A stretch of 64,000 bases of DNA from Spirodela intermedia (lineage: Eukaryota; Streptophyta; Magnoliopsida; Alismatales; Araceae): NCBI GenBank assembly GCA_902729315.2, contig LR746281.1, forward strand, positions 191,001 through 255,000, given 5' to 3'. Below the pieces are notes generated by a model, which had not been told where the DNA came from, searched no databases, and worked only from the letters and a program-made list of their open reading frames with translations. The position numbers and the translations under genes were made by a program. This document shows, piece by piece, positions 24,262 to 36,855 of the stretch. The stretch's first letter is position 1. Every line of letters starts with the position of its first letter.

Positions 24262-24446
24262 CTTTTCCCTAGGCAATTACCTTGTCCTCAAGATAAAAAG
24301 AAGGAAATTGATGGTAGATGGTGTGGGCAGACTCTCACGTGGCCTTAGTGGAGGGTAGGTTCTGCCACTGGATTAAAACTTTTAGGCCTGATGGCATGTG
24401 GTGAATGACCCTTACTTACGGTAACTCTACTGCCCATGTGAGGCTC

Positions 24447-27400
24447 TCATTTCATTAGAGTGGACTGATGGGGCTTGGGGTGTAAGTACCTTTCACCTTT
24501 TTGAGCTGCAACACGTGGAATACTAAGCTTATAGGCCACTTGCCTAATATGTTCCAAGACCTTAAATGGGTCTAAGTAACATGGGACCAGCTTCACATAG
24601 GGATGCCATTTAGAGATGTTTGTTGATAAGGCTAGAGCCACAATAAAACATAATTGTAAATTTGAAACTCAATGACTTGGCACCACAGATTTACTTGGGT
24701 CTTCATCCATGCTTGGGCCCAACTTAGATATAGTATGAATTGGATACATATTGGAGGAGCGTCTGAGGGTCACTATCATGTACAATTCGGAAGGGAGCGA
24801 AGCTCATTGATGAATTGTAATTGATATCAAACTAATACTTCATCTATGTCAACCAATTATTCTACTATTTTGGTTGATTTCTTATGAAACTGTAAAGGTA
24901 AGTTTTGAGACCGTGATTCACTAACTCTTATTGTCCGTCTATCTTTAGGTGGTAGGAGCTCGTCTTTAGAGTAATTCCATGATTCTTAAAGATATTTTAC
25001 TAAAAAATAGGCATGAAAATTATATCTATGTTAATGATGATGGATTCTAAGAACCCATTGAGTTTCACAATGTCTTGATAAAAGTTAGAGCGATATTTTA
25101 GTTGAGAATGGGTGTCATGAATGAAAAATAAGTGTATTTACTCAAATGATCCACTACCATGAGGATCGCATTATATCCTTGAGACCCAGAAAAACCTTTG
25201 ACAAAATTCATCATGATGTAGGTCCACACAAAATCTAGAATTGACAAGAGTTGAAGGAGGCCACTAGGAGTTAAGCACTCAACATTATTTTATAACATAC
25301 TAGGCAATTACTTACAAATCTTTGGATGGAGCTCTTTATGTCCCTCCAACTGATGTTCTGTAAGATCTGGTTGTAAATTTGTTGAAACCCTAAGTGCTCT
25401 CTTGTGGTTGAGTTGTAGGACTTTTCTAGAAATAGTTGAATAAAGTTAGAAGTTGTAGATGAGGTGATCTGTCTTTTGTAGAACAATGTCCCTTATTTAG
25501 TGTATGATAAGGATAGTTGACCGATCATTGTGAAATTCCGTTGAAAATTTCATATAGCTTGAGATATGTTTTTGTTGTCTTCGACAATATGTTGAAGATC
25601 CAAGAGTCCTAGTCACAATAACTCAATTTGTCTATAAAAGAGGGGGTTTTGACACTCGAGACAAGGTTTTCGCCACCTTGTTCTCGACATCTGCCTTGAA
25701 ATAGATCTCAAAGTTGAATAGAATAATCTTCGAGAGTTATTTCTAGTTGTCGGAGTGGATTTACTGTTATTCTATTAATAATTTTAAACTTTATTAGTTA
25801 GTGAAAATAACAAACCCTTTGACTTGAGGCATCGGCTTCCAACTCAAATCTTTTTATAAAATTTAGAAGAGCCAACACAAGAGCTCTTATGAGAGTCATT
25901 TTGGGTGCTTAGAAGGCCGCCTCCAGCCCGCAATCGAAGGCATCTTGCTTCAATTGTTGGGTGAGTGCCTATACTTTTGTATTGTAGTTAGTGATGAAGC
26001 ACTAATAATAACCGGTTAATCCGAAAGTTCTCTAAAGCTCTTAGAGGGGTCACTAGTATGAGCCATTTTGTCACCGCCTCTACCTTCCCTTGGTCAAGGA
26101 CGACGCCCTCCTTTGAGACTCAATAACCTAAAAATGTGATTTTGAAGAAACTAAAGGAGCACTTTCAAGGGTTAACATGAAGCTGGTGCTTGTTGAGGAC
26201 AAAGAAGACTCGAGCCAAGTGCTCTTCTTGTTCTTCTTCCATCTCATTGTGGATTAATATGTTGTCAAAGAAAATAAGAATAAATTTACAAAGAAAATTT
26301 GTGAATAACTTTTTCATAAGAGAGTAGAAGGTTGTCAAGGCATTGGAAAGCCTGAACAATATCAACTTGAATTCAAAATGTCTCTCATATGTTTAGAGTG
26401 ATGTCTTGAGGATATCTTCAAGACTAACCCCAATTTGGTGATAGCATATTCATAAGTCTACCTTGGAGAAGACTTGGGTGTCATGTAGTTTGTCTAGTAA
26501 CTCTTCCATGATCAAAATCAAGAACTAATTAAGGATTGTTACTTTGTTGAGTGCCATGTAATCAACATAGAAACACCACAAACCAACTTTCTTACGAACG
26601 AGTAATGTTAGACTTCAAAAAGGACTTGAAAGTACTGAATTATGCCCACCTCAAATATCTCTTTGATCGATTTTTTGATCTCTATCTTTTGAGCGTGTGT
26701 GGGTACCAAATTAGTGGACTGTTGACAGGCTTAGCCCTAGCCATCAAGGTGATCAGCATGGAATTTCAAAAAGGGGTTGCCTCACTTTCTACTTGCAGTC
26801 AACAACTTGAGAGAAAGAGCCCTTATTTATTTATTTATTTTCCAACGCAAACATTTCATTTATAGGGAGAAGCAAATACAAGTGTTTGTTGCTGTCCACA
26901 TAGAGAGAGAGGGGGGGGAACTTTACACTTCATGAAAAACTAAGTTTGATGATAGTACATACATGTTCTCGACCACACAATGCCACTCACATCTACATTC
27001 TATTTCGCTTGGACCTTGTGGTGCTTTACCTTTCCACCTTACCTATTTTCTTCCTTCCTAGTGGAATGGGACTTGAGGTATACTTGGGTGACCACTCCAC
27101 CGTGACCATGTTAGAGGTGAGACATCTTTTTTTTTCATTTCTTTGTCTTTCTATTCTTCAAAGCTAAGTCCACATCAAGGAACTTTTTTCTTAGTAGGTG
27201 GGGCTTGAGAGAGGTGGGTAGCTTTTTCCTCACAGATTTACCCCTTCTCTTCCTTTATGCCTCTCACTCCTTTACTTTTTCTCTTTTTCTTTTTTATTTT
27301 TTTAAGAGCCCTTGTCACCTTAGGAATTTCAACATTGAGAGTTACCTTCCTTGCTCCTATCATGAAGACATTGTCCAACACTCAAAATTGAGTTCAATGT

Positions 27401-27640
27401 ACTTTATGATTTTTATCAATTGAATTCTCATGACGATGTCCACTATGGCTAGTAGAATGACCAGCATATCCTCACGAATCGTCAACATCTACAAGCTAAT
27501 GGGTACTCTCCTTCAGATCCTCGAGCCCACCACCTTTTCTCCAATCCCCATGGCAACCTAGTAAGATGATATCCTCGATATTGAAAGCTCTAATTCTTTG
27601 ACTAACCTACAATTAATGAAATTATGAGTGGCTTCATTTG
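24447..27640 (-). pseudogene. Gypsy pol remnant (protease end, RT, integrase)
   Basis: In minus-strand order: protease remainder ATHNFINCRLVKELELS (about 27580-27637); RT starting around WCFYVDYMALNKV (about 26550) and ending in LILFFDNILIHNEMEEEQEE (about 26180-26260), where the catalytic FxDD has become FFDN; an integrase zinc finger with HLGFQQIYNQIL...SNCLVCY (25271-25486); and an integrase C-terminal segment DPFKVLEHIRQVAYKLSIP (24447-24641). Many stops and frameshifts separate the parts. Confidence 0.82.
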
Positions 27641-27785
27641 TGTTGATATGAGAGATAAAAACTTTAAAATTTATGTAGTCTCAAAAGATAAGATACATGA
27701 CTCTTATATAGGAGAGAGGAGAGATGAGAGAGAAAGATAGATAATGAGCCCTAATGAGCCAAGAGTCTAATATCACTATCAAATA
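27641..27785 (-). repeat. Copia-1 3' LTR
   Basis: 145 bases, pairs with 34075-34223; preceded on the minus strand by the purine tract GAGAGAAAG. Confidence 0.8.
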
Positions 27786-29689
27786 CTTTCTCTCAAGTTG
27801 AAACATATAAGTTGAGCATGTCTAACTTGATACACGTAACATCGTAAGAGATGCTAACTAAATTCTTCATGAAGACCTATACAAGTTGATGAGATGATGC
27901 CACATAAGGAGTAAAGATAAGTCCAAACATAACCTTATCTCAAATATAATGACAATTGATCTCAATGTGCTTCGTACGCTCATAAAAGGTAAGATTGTTA
28001 GCCATGAAGATGACGGCTTGATTGTCGTAATGCATGGGCATTGAAGAGAGAGAAATAATGTCGAGATCATTGAGAAGTGATCGAAGTCATATCATTTTTC
28101 ATGATATCTCAATCATGACTTGATACTCGGATTCTACACTAGAGCGGACACCACCTTTTATTTCCGAGACCGACAGATGACTAGGTTACCGTCGACATAT
28201 GTGTAATAACTTGTAGTAGACTTTCGATCGTCTTTGTCACCTACATACCCGACATTAGAGTAAACTACAATGCAAAAATAACCATGTCGCCGATAGATGA
28301 ACCCTATCTTTGAAGATCGCTTGATGTAGGCGAGAACTCATAGAGCTCTCTTCTAATGAATTCGTCGAGGCTCCTACATAAATTGACTCAAGACATTAAC
28401 CATGTACACGATGTCAAGACGAGTGATGGTGAGATATATCAACTTACTTAACAATCATCGATACCGGTTAGCATGCTCAAGTAAGAGAGATAAAGTATCT
28501 CAAAATTGTGGATGAGTTTTTATAGACGAAGTCTCCAACTTGCACCCAAAGAAGCCTATCTCCTAAAATATATCGATGGCATACTTCCACTGAGTGAAGG
28601 TGAGTTTTCCATCTTGATATGTAAACTCAATCCGAAAGAAATATCTCGAAGTCTTCAAGTCACAAATGTTGAGGTGTTGTTGTAAGTAAACTTTGGTGAT
28701 AGAAATGTCAGCCTCATCACTTTTAATCACAAAAATATCGTCGACATAAACTACAAGGATGATAAGACCACCCTTCGTCTTCTTCGTGAGCACAGCAAGG
28801 TCCACAATGCAAGAGGCAAAACCAAAAGTGGTGAGTAAACCACTAAATTTGGTGAACTAAGTACGTGGAATTTGTTTGAGCCCATAAATAACACCCATAA
28901 TAGACACACCTTCGATGACTCTCATTAAGCAACATACTAAGGATGTTGCTCTATAAAGACCTATTCCGTGAGATCACCATAAAGACGTTAGAAATATCTA
29001 ACTGATAGAGAGATTATGTCTGATTGACGACGAAAGAGAGGAGCACGCGGACGGAGTTGAGGCGGACGACAAGAGAGAACGTATTAGTGTAGTCGATCCC
29101 ATATACCTACGTGAAGCCCCAAGCAACTAGATGAGCTTTGTGACAAACGATGGAGCCATCAAAGTGATACTTGATGATAAACACCCACTTGCACGTCACA
29201 ATGTTAGCATCAATTGAGTACAGAACCAAATCCCAAGTCCCCCGAGTGATCAACGAGTTACCTCCGAATCTATGGCCGCCTTCCATGCAAGTACCTATGC
29301 AGCCTCAACATACAACTGTGGAAGTGACTCAGAGACCACGAGAAGGTAAAGACACAAAAAGAAGGAGAAAGGTGGTCATAAAAGACAAATTGAGAGATGA
29401 GATGATGAGTGCATGTGCGAATACCTTTGCGGAATGCAATAGGGAGATAAAGGTCATCAGATGGAACAATGACCCAAAGCGTGGAGGGGATCGTAGGAGA
29501 GGAAGAGGAGGATACTGTATCCAAAACAGAAGGAGTCATGAGAGACATAGGTTGAAGAGAGACGGGCACAAATAACGACTCTAAAGAGAGTGGACAAGAG
29601 GGAAGAGAAGAGGGAGGGTACGCAAGAACCACCAAGGAAGGGAACCCATGATGAGATCACAAGGTCTAATGAAGAATCTTCCACTCATG

Positions 29690-31332
29690 AAAATTAACTC
29701 AAGTCAGCGAAGGATAATCAATCAGGGGTTCAACTTTTGAGGTCAACCCTTCCAAGAAGAAGTGTCAGAATCATGGTTCTTCCACCTTGACGAGTTCATC
29801 TCCAAGTTAATCGGCACCTTACTCCTCTATTAGATCCAACATGGAATATTGGATCCAGGACCAATGGGTCCCTACCAATATGCAAGAGGATCCATCCACA
29901 AAGGATGGCCCAACAATAGGAAGAAGAAGAATGGGGAGAGGATGCCATGTCATCCTCACGTCCGTCCTCTCCTTAAAGTGGGGGTCGTTTTCAACCAAGG
30001 GGCGCCACATGGCACCTCTTGGGAAAGGGTGTCTCCATCACCCCTTCTCTCTTGTTCTCTCTCCATTTTGTGGAAAACCACCGCTCTTCTTTTCCCCTCT
30101 ATAAATGCACAAACTCTCTTGTGTCCAAGATAGTGATTGGAGAGAATTAATCAAGGTTTACTTACCTTCTTGGATTAGAGGGTCTTCTTCTTCACCATCT
30201 CGTCCCTTGGACTGGGGGTTCCTCTCCTCCTGTCATCGCTTCTTGGATTATGGGATTCCCCTCTTCTTCTCGCCCTCTTGGATTAGGGGGACCTCCTTCT
30301 CTTCCTCTTCACGTCGTCCTCGCTAACCCATCGCCGTCACTCCCTTTATCGCCAGCCACCCTGTCGCCGTCGACCCCCCTCCTCGCCGTCCGCCAATTGT
30401 CGTCGTCCCTCCTCCTCGCCGTTCGCCCATTGCCATCGTCCCGCCTCCTCGCCGTCTGCCCCATTGCCGTCGTCCCGCCTCCTCGCCGTCCGCCCCATTG
30501 CCGCCATCCCGCCTCCTCGCCGTTCGCCCCACTGCCATCGTCCCGCCTCCTCGTCGTCCGCCCCATTGCCGTCGTCCCGCCTCCTCGCCGTCTGCTCCGT
30601 CGCCGTCGTCCCGCCTCCTCGCCATCCACCCGTCGCCGCCACTCCGGCTCCTTGCCGTCCACCCCGTCACCACCACTTCATCTCTCTCTCCCGCCGTAAC
30701 CCTCGTTCTTCTCTCTCCTGCCGTCGTCACGTTTCCCTGTCCTTATCTCTCTCCCGCTCGCCCGCCGAAACCCTCTTTCATTCCGCCCCTTTCCTCTCTC
30801 CTCTCCTTTATTTATTCTCATTATTAATTTATTATCTTATTCTTTTTTATTTCTCATTTAAACCTTTTTTTCTTTTTTCCACTTTTAATTATTCAAATAC
30901 TTTGTGGTCCTCAACTATTCAACCCAGACCTCCCATTTCCTTGAATCATCACCCAATAAGAATTCCTCAACAAGGCTCGTGAATCTCTAAGTCACTAGTA
31001 TCAAAAAAATCATCTCATAAGCCCTTTTGGCAAGGTATATTAATTTCAACTCCCTTTGTGAAGTAATCATTATTTTTAAATCCTTACTCCTTATAGGACT
31101 TGAGTAAAACATAGTCTAGTTCTTTTGTGCCTTTTATTAGTGATCATGACACTCTAGTTAGAACTTTATATGAATCCTTGAAAGTACAATTCTTCTCAAA
31201 TAATTATGACCTAATTCTTCTAACATCAGTAAGATTAGCTTAATCATAATCTTCTATAACTTAACCAAGGACAATCTTGAATCATAACTTTCTAATTCAA
31301 TATTGAAATTTCTCTTTGGTCCCGCATCAACC
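29690..31332. mobile_element. Unassigned insert inside copia-1, solo-LTR-like
   Basis: This block interrupts copia-1 pol between integrase and RT, where related elements have only a short linker. It has no coding remnant I can name. On the plus strand there is a TATA-like CTCTATAAATGC at about 30098, then CT-rich sequence, a GC-rich tandem repeat (about 30395-30650) and an AT-rich right half. The right edge GGTCCCGCATCA resembles the edge of a plant LTR read on the minus strand. A solo LTR is the simplest reading. Ends are uncertain by up to 100 bases. Confidence 0.4.
30395..30650. repeat. GC-rich tandem repeat, unit about 36 bases
   Basis: About seven imperfect units containing CCTCCTCGCCGTCCGCC and CATTGCCGTCGTCCCG. 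Units differ by single bases. The repeat makes open frames in several reading frames on both strands, none of which looks like a protein. Confidence 0.8.
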
Positions 31333-33009
31333 TAAGTGGAGGAAATGTAATAAGTGGATGAAAAGTCAAAATAAGAGAAGAAATGAGACTCCTCATAGAA
31401 AGTGATGTCGACAAAGGTCACCTAATGATAGGTATCAAGGAAGGAGACTCGATAGCCTTTTAGAATGCGTGAATAATCGACAAATACCCCTTTAAGACTC
31501 CTTTTAGACGAATGCAGTGCATTCAAAGACCCAAGGGGGAAGAAAAAAAAGAGAAGAATTAAGGATTAAGCAATAGAGAGGAATGCTCCCACCAAGAAGA
31601 ACAAAGGAAAGTCTATTCTGGAGGTAAGTGACAATTAGAAGGATGTCATCCCATAAATAATGCAAAACATTCGTCTCAAGAAAAAAGGTAGGAGTGATGA
31701 CAAGGAGCTAACTATGTTTGTGATGGGCAACACCATTTCTGATGTGAAGTGTGAGAACATGTGGTATGGTAGAAGATGTCATAATGATCGCAGAAGGTGC
31801 GAAGAGATGTTTGGGCAAACTCAAAAATATTATCAGTACAAAGAATTTTGGATGTAATTGTCTATTGGGTGATAACTTTAGTAATGAAGTGGGTAATCAT
31901 GATGATGACCTTAGAGCAATTGCGGAGGAGGTAAACCCAACTCACACAAGTGTAGTCATCAACAAAAATGATGTAATAATGATGGCCTGAGATAGAGGAA
32001 GTATGAGATAAACCCCATACATCACAATGGAGAAGGTCAAAAGAGATGTCATCAAGACTAAGGTTTTTTATAATTTAGAGAAATAAGGATGACCTAAATG
32101 TCGATGCCCCAAAAAAAAAAGTAGTTGTAGAGGCAACAAATAGGGCCTGAAGGCCAGATGAAGATTTGTTAGAAACAAGTTCGTAGACACTTCATTTATT
32201 TTCACAGTTCAAACCACTCCATCTGACATGTAGATTTTGAAAAGTACAATGAAAGGAAAAAAATATGACTATACAAAAGAGGAAAAGGGTAAATGCATTG
32301 ATACAAAGAAAGTTAGTAGGAAAACTAAGAACATAGAAAACTTGGGTAAGGTAAAGGGATGGAGAAACTAAGGTGGCACCATGATCTTTGACTGGACAGA
32401 TCTAGCCATGTGCAATGGTGACAAGAGGATGGGTCAAGGTAGGTTGATAGGAGGATGAGACATAGAGGAAAGATGTTGTGCCTACGTCCGTGAATAGTAC
32501 GACCACCATCAAGGCAAAAAGGAGGGGTATCATCTCGAGCTTGTAGAGTAACAAGGGCAAGAGTCAAATGAGTAGAGGTGGCACCTAAAGCGGAAGAAGA
32601 GGAGTGAATAGACATACTAGTGGCGACCTACTAGGCTATCGAGAAGATAGAGACATGATCAAGCACGCAATCCTAAAAAAAATAACCCCCCAGATCTAGG
32701 ATGTGATGGACCGATGAAGTCCACTGAGATAAACCTTAACATAAAAGTTCTGACAATAATGCTAGAGGGTCAAGAGGTTGGTAGTAGGGGGCTGATAAAG
32801 ATCAACCTCCTAGATGAGGGTCTAGAGGCAACTGTAATGAGCTTGAAGAGAGAGTTTGCATTGTTTGCAAGAGAGAAGAGACTCAAAGATCTCCACAATT
32901 CGATTGATGTTCATCTAGTTGACGTAAATAGTCTCCATAGTGAGCCACGGGAGACAAGTCAAGGTGATGTGTGTTAGTGGCTCGACAATGCTAGGCTCGA
33001 TGTTCTGAA

Positions 33010-33447
33010 TCATCCATGTGATGATGCCAAGTTGAGCTGCGACCATGTCGCATATGAGGGGTCCCGAAGGCTAGGTGGGTCCTCTGAGAAATGATGGAGG
33101 AGATTGTGAGATCTAAAAAAGAGCTTGAATCTAGATGCCCACGACACATAATTATGGTTGTTGAAGATGTATGCTAGTCGAGTAAGTTGCGTCGTGATGA
33201 AATGATGAGCTAGAGGAACCACTGGAGAAGGGAGAACACTAGCTGGAAGAAGCTCAAAGGGGTCGGAGGTAGGCGACAGAGGAGGATGAGACAACACCAT
33301 GAGGCCGACGGGTCTAGGCTGGAGGGGCAGGTGGTGGGGTGAGCAAGTCGAGGCCCGAGGGACCAATCTGAAGGGACAAGCAAAGCCGAAGGGGCAAACA
33401 AAGCTAGCTGGGGCCAATTTGGGCCGACTAGGGCTGACTAGGGCCAA
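33010..33447 (-). pseudogene. Copia-1 gag remnant
   Basis: Open stretch with the copia gag signature FNNHNYVSWASRFKLFFRSH followed by LLHHFSEDPPS and YATW. Upstream part is low-complexity proline-rich. No intact gag. Confidence 0.7.
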
Positions 33448-34074
33448 CTAGGCCGCATTGGGCTGACTGGGCCGTGTTGGGCCGCATTGGGCTGACTAGG
33501 CCATGTTGGGCTGCAATGGGCCTATGGATCAGCACGGGGCCAGCAAGTCTAGCTGGGCTAATCTGGAAGAAAACCACCGGCTGGCCTGTTAGGAGATGAG
33601 CGAAACCCTAGCCATTGTGGCTGGACAGTGATGGCTTCTACGACGATGACGAGGGCTGGGGTACAATGGCCACGGCGTGGGCTGGGGCGCAACAGTAAGG
33701 GAGCGACAAGGGCACGATAGTAAGGGCGCGACGGCGAGGAGGGACCTTGATGGCGGCGGCAACGTCCTCGGCACCTAAGAATGATGGTGCCCATAACGGC
33801 ACAACAGCGAGGGTGTAGCGGCAAGGAGGGGCCTCGACAACGATGGTGACGGTGGAGACGTTGGAGAAGAGGAGAGCAATGACACTAGTAAGGGGTGATG
33901 GCGACAAGGAGGGCAGTGCCGAATGGAGAAGGAGAGTGATGGTAGAGACAACAATGTTAAGAGAGGGAAGAGTGGCAACGCTAAAGAGTCGCCTGAGGAG
34001 GGAAGAGGCCGGCGAGGAAGTAAGCAGCACATCGGAGAGGAGGACAATGAGGGATACCTAAGGCTCTGATACCA

Positions 34075-34223
34075 TGTTGACACGAGAGAAGAAAACCTTG
34101 GAACCCATGCAATCTCAAAAGATAGGATACATGACTCCTATATAGGAGAGAGGAGAGATGAGAGAGAGAGAGAGAGAGATAATGGACCCTAATGGACCAA
34201 GAGTTCGATACTATTATTGAGCA
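34075..34223 (-). repeat. Copia-1 5' LTR
   Basis: 149 bases, pairs with 27641-27785; directly followed by the primer-binding site on the minus strand. Confidence 0.8.
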
Positions 34224-35164
34224 GTTGTCAACTAAGATGGAGACTTCTTTCTCTGAATTCTCTCTTAAATTATAATGCTCTGATGAGTAATTTCTCGAGG
34301 GAATGAATGGAGACTTCAAGATTATTCTAGTCTTTGGAGTTGACCAATGTGTTAACCTCTTTTTCTTCAGATGCCAAGGTTTTTAAGAGAAAATCTGATT
34401 TGTCTAAAGAAATTATGATTCGAAGCTCTTTTTTACATTTGTGACTCACCAATAAGAATTTATTATTCTAGTAGAAACATACTTTGGGCTTGGCATGCTT
34501 GAATCTCAATTGTTGTAAAGTTGAGTCTTTTTTGTTAGTCCAACAAAGGTTGTTCCGTTCCACCATCCAAGGTTGAGACCGATCCTTGTGATATTCCATC
34601 AATTTGCAACAAGTGATCTAAAGTTCATGAGTTTTATGGAATATGAACTCTTGCAATCCTAGCCAAAGTTGCCTAATTTGTGGAGTAGAGATCGGGGAAC
34701 TGCACCCAAGTTGATATTCAACTCTACTTCTTGAGTAGTCCTCATGATTGATTTTAGCCCTTGGGGATTCCGCTTGGATATCCTTCCATAAACCCTTGAG
34801 GAAGGCCCCTTTTAGGATGGTTTTCGGCATATCCTAAAGTAGACTTGAGTAGAGCTCAAATTCTTGAGGGTTGGGATTGAACCCCTTAGGAGGTTCTTCT
34901 CGTCCCCCGTGATCATTAGGGTCAAGATTGACTCGACCATGGTTACTATCTCTTGACACTTAGTTCATAGTCACCTCCGGCCCCAGCTTTTCCTTGCCAA
35001 TTCGCGAGATAAACAATTCTATTTGTTGATGAAGTCCCTTGACTACTTGAGTTAAAGTCATAAGCTATTGTTGACTCTCCGCTTGATCATTAACAACATG
35101 TTACCTAAATCTTTTGATTTCACATTCGATGAGATCCACCTTAGGCTCATGAGGTTTTAGTGCC
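34224..35164 (-). pseudogene. Gypsy gag and start of protease, broken
   Basis: From ATG 35164 the frame reads MALKPHEPKVDLIECEIKRF and soon meets a stop. Further on (34618-34830) a gag-like LKGAFLKGLWKDIQAE segment is visible. At about 34230-34260 the aspartic protease begins (EKEVSILVD) and is cut by the nested copia element; the rest continues at 27640. Confidence 0.7.
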
Positions 35165-35181
35165 ATGAAGGATCACTAGTA

Positions 35182-35193
35182 GCTCTGATACCA
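35182..35193 (-). other. Primer-binding site (initiator tRNA-Met), gypsy
   Basis: TGGTATCAGAGC on the minus strand, complementary to the 3' end of plant initiator tRNA-Met, a few bases inside the 5' LTR. Confidence 0.9.
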
Positions 35194-35199
35194 AATTGA

Positions 35200-35631
35200 T
35201 ATGTATCCCTAGATAATGAAAATAAGAACCTAAATGTCACATAAATTAGGTTGTAGATAACCACTAACATTCACTAAAAACCTTTCAAAATATAAAATAA
35301 AGAAAGAAGACACAACCAAAAGATGAGAGAGGAGGAGAAAGAGAGAGACCCTCCTATGTTTGCTCTTGATCTAAGGATAACAACCCATCTATTTTGATTC
35401 ATAATTACTAGGTCGGTCATCTTAACAGCCCTTGGTCCATATAGTTGCAAGCGTTTCCTTTTCAACTACTCTTGATCCGATCTTAACGGCCCGATTGTTA
35501 TGATTGGGGGATATTGGACCAGTCGGCTTGTCAATGAACCACCCAGTCAACTTCTCAATGTCTTGTCCTTGATCGTTGCCCCTCTTACTCCTTTGCCCAT
35601 GATAAGAGAGTCGTGGTGAGGGCCCCAATAG
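35200..35631 (-). repeat. Gypsy 5' LTR
   Basis: Partner of 23680-24261. On the minus strand it begins TATTGGGGCCCTCACC and ends next to the primer-binding site. Confidence 0.82.
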
Positions 35632-35635
35632 GGAC

Positions 35636-36564
35636 TCCTTGTGCAGTCACTGCCATCGATTTTAGAAAGAAAAATGAAATAAACTTACGTGTAGAATGAA
35701 CACAAAAGATGAAATTTTGAGGTTGACCTGATTCCAACTTAGGACCTAATTAGCACCCAAAAACCTCCATTTTTACCCTAATTGAGGAACATGATCAACT
35801 TGTCTACATGTTGAGAAATAAGAAGTCAACTAAGCTTCCACTAGCCTGATTCCCATCAAAAGAAACCATAATTAATGGCCTATCATTAACTTCGAAAAAC
35901 ATAAATTAGGAGAGATTCAGGATAAGACTCAGCCCGAGCTTTCAATTTGTGCTAAAAATGAGACTTGGGTATTGCTTGGGAGAAAATATCTACCCACGTT
36001 TGCAAGTTTCAAATAAAAACATCTAGCTTCTCTATATATATAGATTATAGGGATTAGGAGGGAAATAAATAGGGACTATGAGGACTCTTTTAAATCTTGA
36101 GTAGGATTCTCTAAAGTAATGTTCGCACCTATTATTTGGCCAAATAGGTAAGCTAGATCATGCGCATCATCATCATCATCATCGACTTTCAACTACATTC
36201 AACAGCAGATGCTTGACTAAACAGGGGAAAGCCATAAGATCAGTTGAATAGGTTGATGTTCATGCGACGAAGATGGAGAGGGCAGAGTGGCTTAGATGCT
36301 ATCACAAAACTCTTCGTTGATGATTTCCTTGATGCTCTTCCCAAAGTACATCATGGTCTCCTTCAGTCTTCAAGAAAGGGTACATGATTCCCTGGCATCA
36401 AGATCAGTCACTCAACATGAAGATTGAGTGATATGAATCAAGGAAATGATTTTTGTAACATCGATCAAAGAACTTGAGTTTACGATTAAAATTTCTAGAG
36501 AAAATCGAGTAAAGGGTTCGAGAAGAGATGAATAAGATGAGAATAAGATAATCAATAGTAGGGA
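35636..36564. other. Copy A cyanase intron sequence between the two elements
   Basis: Single-copy host sequence matching about 49455-50590 of copy B at roughly 85-90 percent by eye; it includes exon 2 of the cyanase pseudogene. About 200 bases present in copy B (roughly 49905-50150) are missing. Confidence 0.75.
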
Positions 36565-36855
36565 TGCTATTATTTAATGCAAAAAAAACTCTCATTTTTG
36601 TCTTTATTAGGCCTTTCTTTTGTTGTTTAATAGGCTAAAGTCGTTGTATCTTTTGGTGGGCCATAAGTGGCCAGTCTATTTAAAGTGTGGTTATAAATAC
36701 TCTTCTCTCTCACTCAATTTATAGAGAATTTCTCATTTCGTCCTTTTCTAGAGTTCGTGAGCGCGCAAACCGTCTCCTCTCTTACTCTCTCTCCATCTAT
36801 TTTCTCTCCCGAACGATTGCTTCTCTTGCAGGTTTATTCTGGTATTTTTCCTACA
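36565..36855 (+). repeat. Copia-2 5' LTR
   Basis: 291 bases, TG...CA ends, TATA-like TATAAATACTCTTC at about 36691. Confidence 0.85.

Larger units (their letters stand above)
27867..31560 (-). pseudogene. Copia-1 pol remnant (integrase end, RT, RNase H)
   Basis: Right to left: an integrase tail (about 31340-31500) reading GVFVDYSRILKGYRVSF and VDITFYEESHFFS; then, after the 1.6-kb insert, the linker and RT start LPIAFRKGIRTCTHHLISQF with VFYDHLSPS (29270-29635); RT active region VVYVDDIFVIKSDEADI (28563-28805), where YVDD is intact; and an RNase H tail near 27870-28070. Frameshifts and stops are frequent. Confidence 0.78.
27641..34223 (-). mobile_element. Nested Ty1/copia LTR retrotransposon (copia-1)
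   Basis: Minus-strand element with short LTRs at 34075-34223 (5') and 27641-27785 (3'), and a primer-binding site TGGTATCAGAGC at 34063-34074 directly next to the 5' LTR. It sits inside the protease of the gypsy element. LTRs share the TGTTGAYAYGAGAG edge, a CTATATAGGAGAGAGGAGAG core and CCAAGAG. The element carries a further insert of about 1.6 kb (29690-31332). A clean target duplication could not be read. Confidence 0.85.
23680..35631 (-). mobile_element. Ty3/gypsy LTR retrotransposon with nested Ty1/copia
   Basis: Oriented on the minus strand. The 5' LTR is 35200-35631, the primer-binding site follows at 35182-35193, and the 3' LTR is 23680-24261, preceded by a purine tract AGGGAAAAG. 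The flanks share (A)GGGA (23675-23679 and 35631-35635), consistent with a 4-5 base target duplication. Copy B keeps the unfilled site at about 49455, where AGGGA occurs once. Without the nested element the gypsy is about 5.4 kb. Coding remnants are degenerate (see separate entries). LTR ends now read TA...TA rather than TG...CA, as expected if methylated cytosines decayed. Confidence 0.88.

Noticed and set aside
30250-30982. Open frames on both strands over the GC-rich tandem repeat, as possible repeat proteins.
   Set aside because: All frames are open only because the 36-base unit lacks stops in several frames; the block lies inside a transposon.
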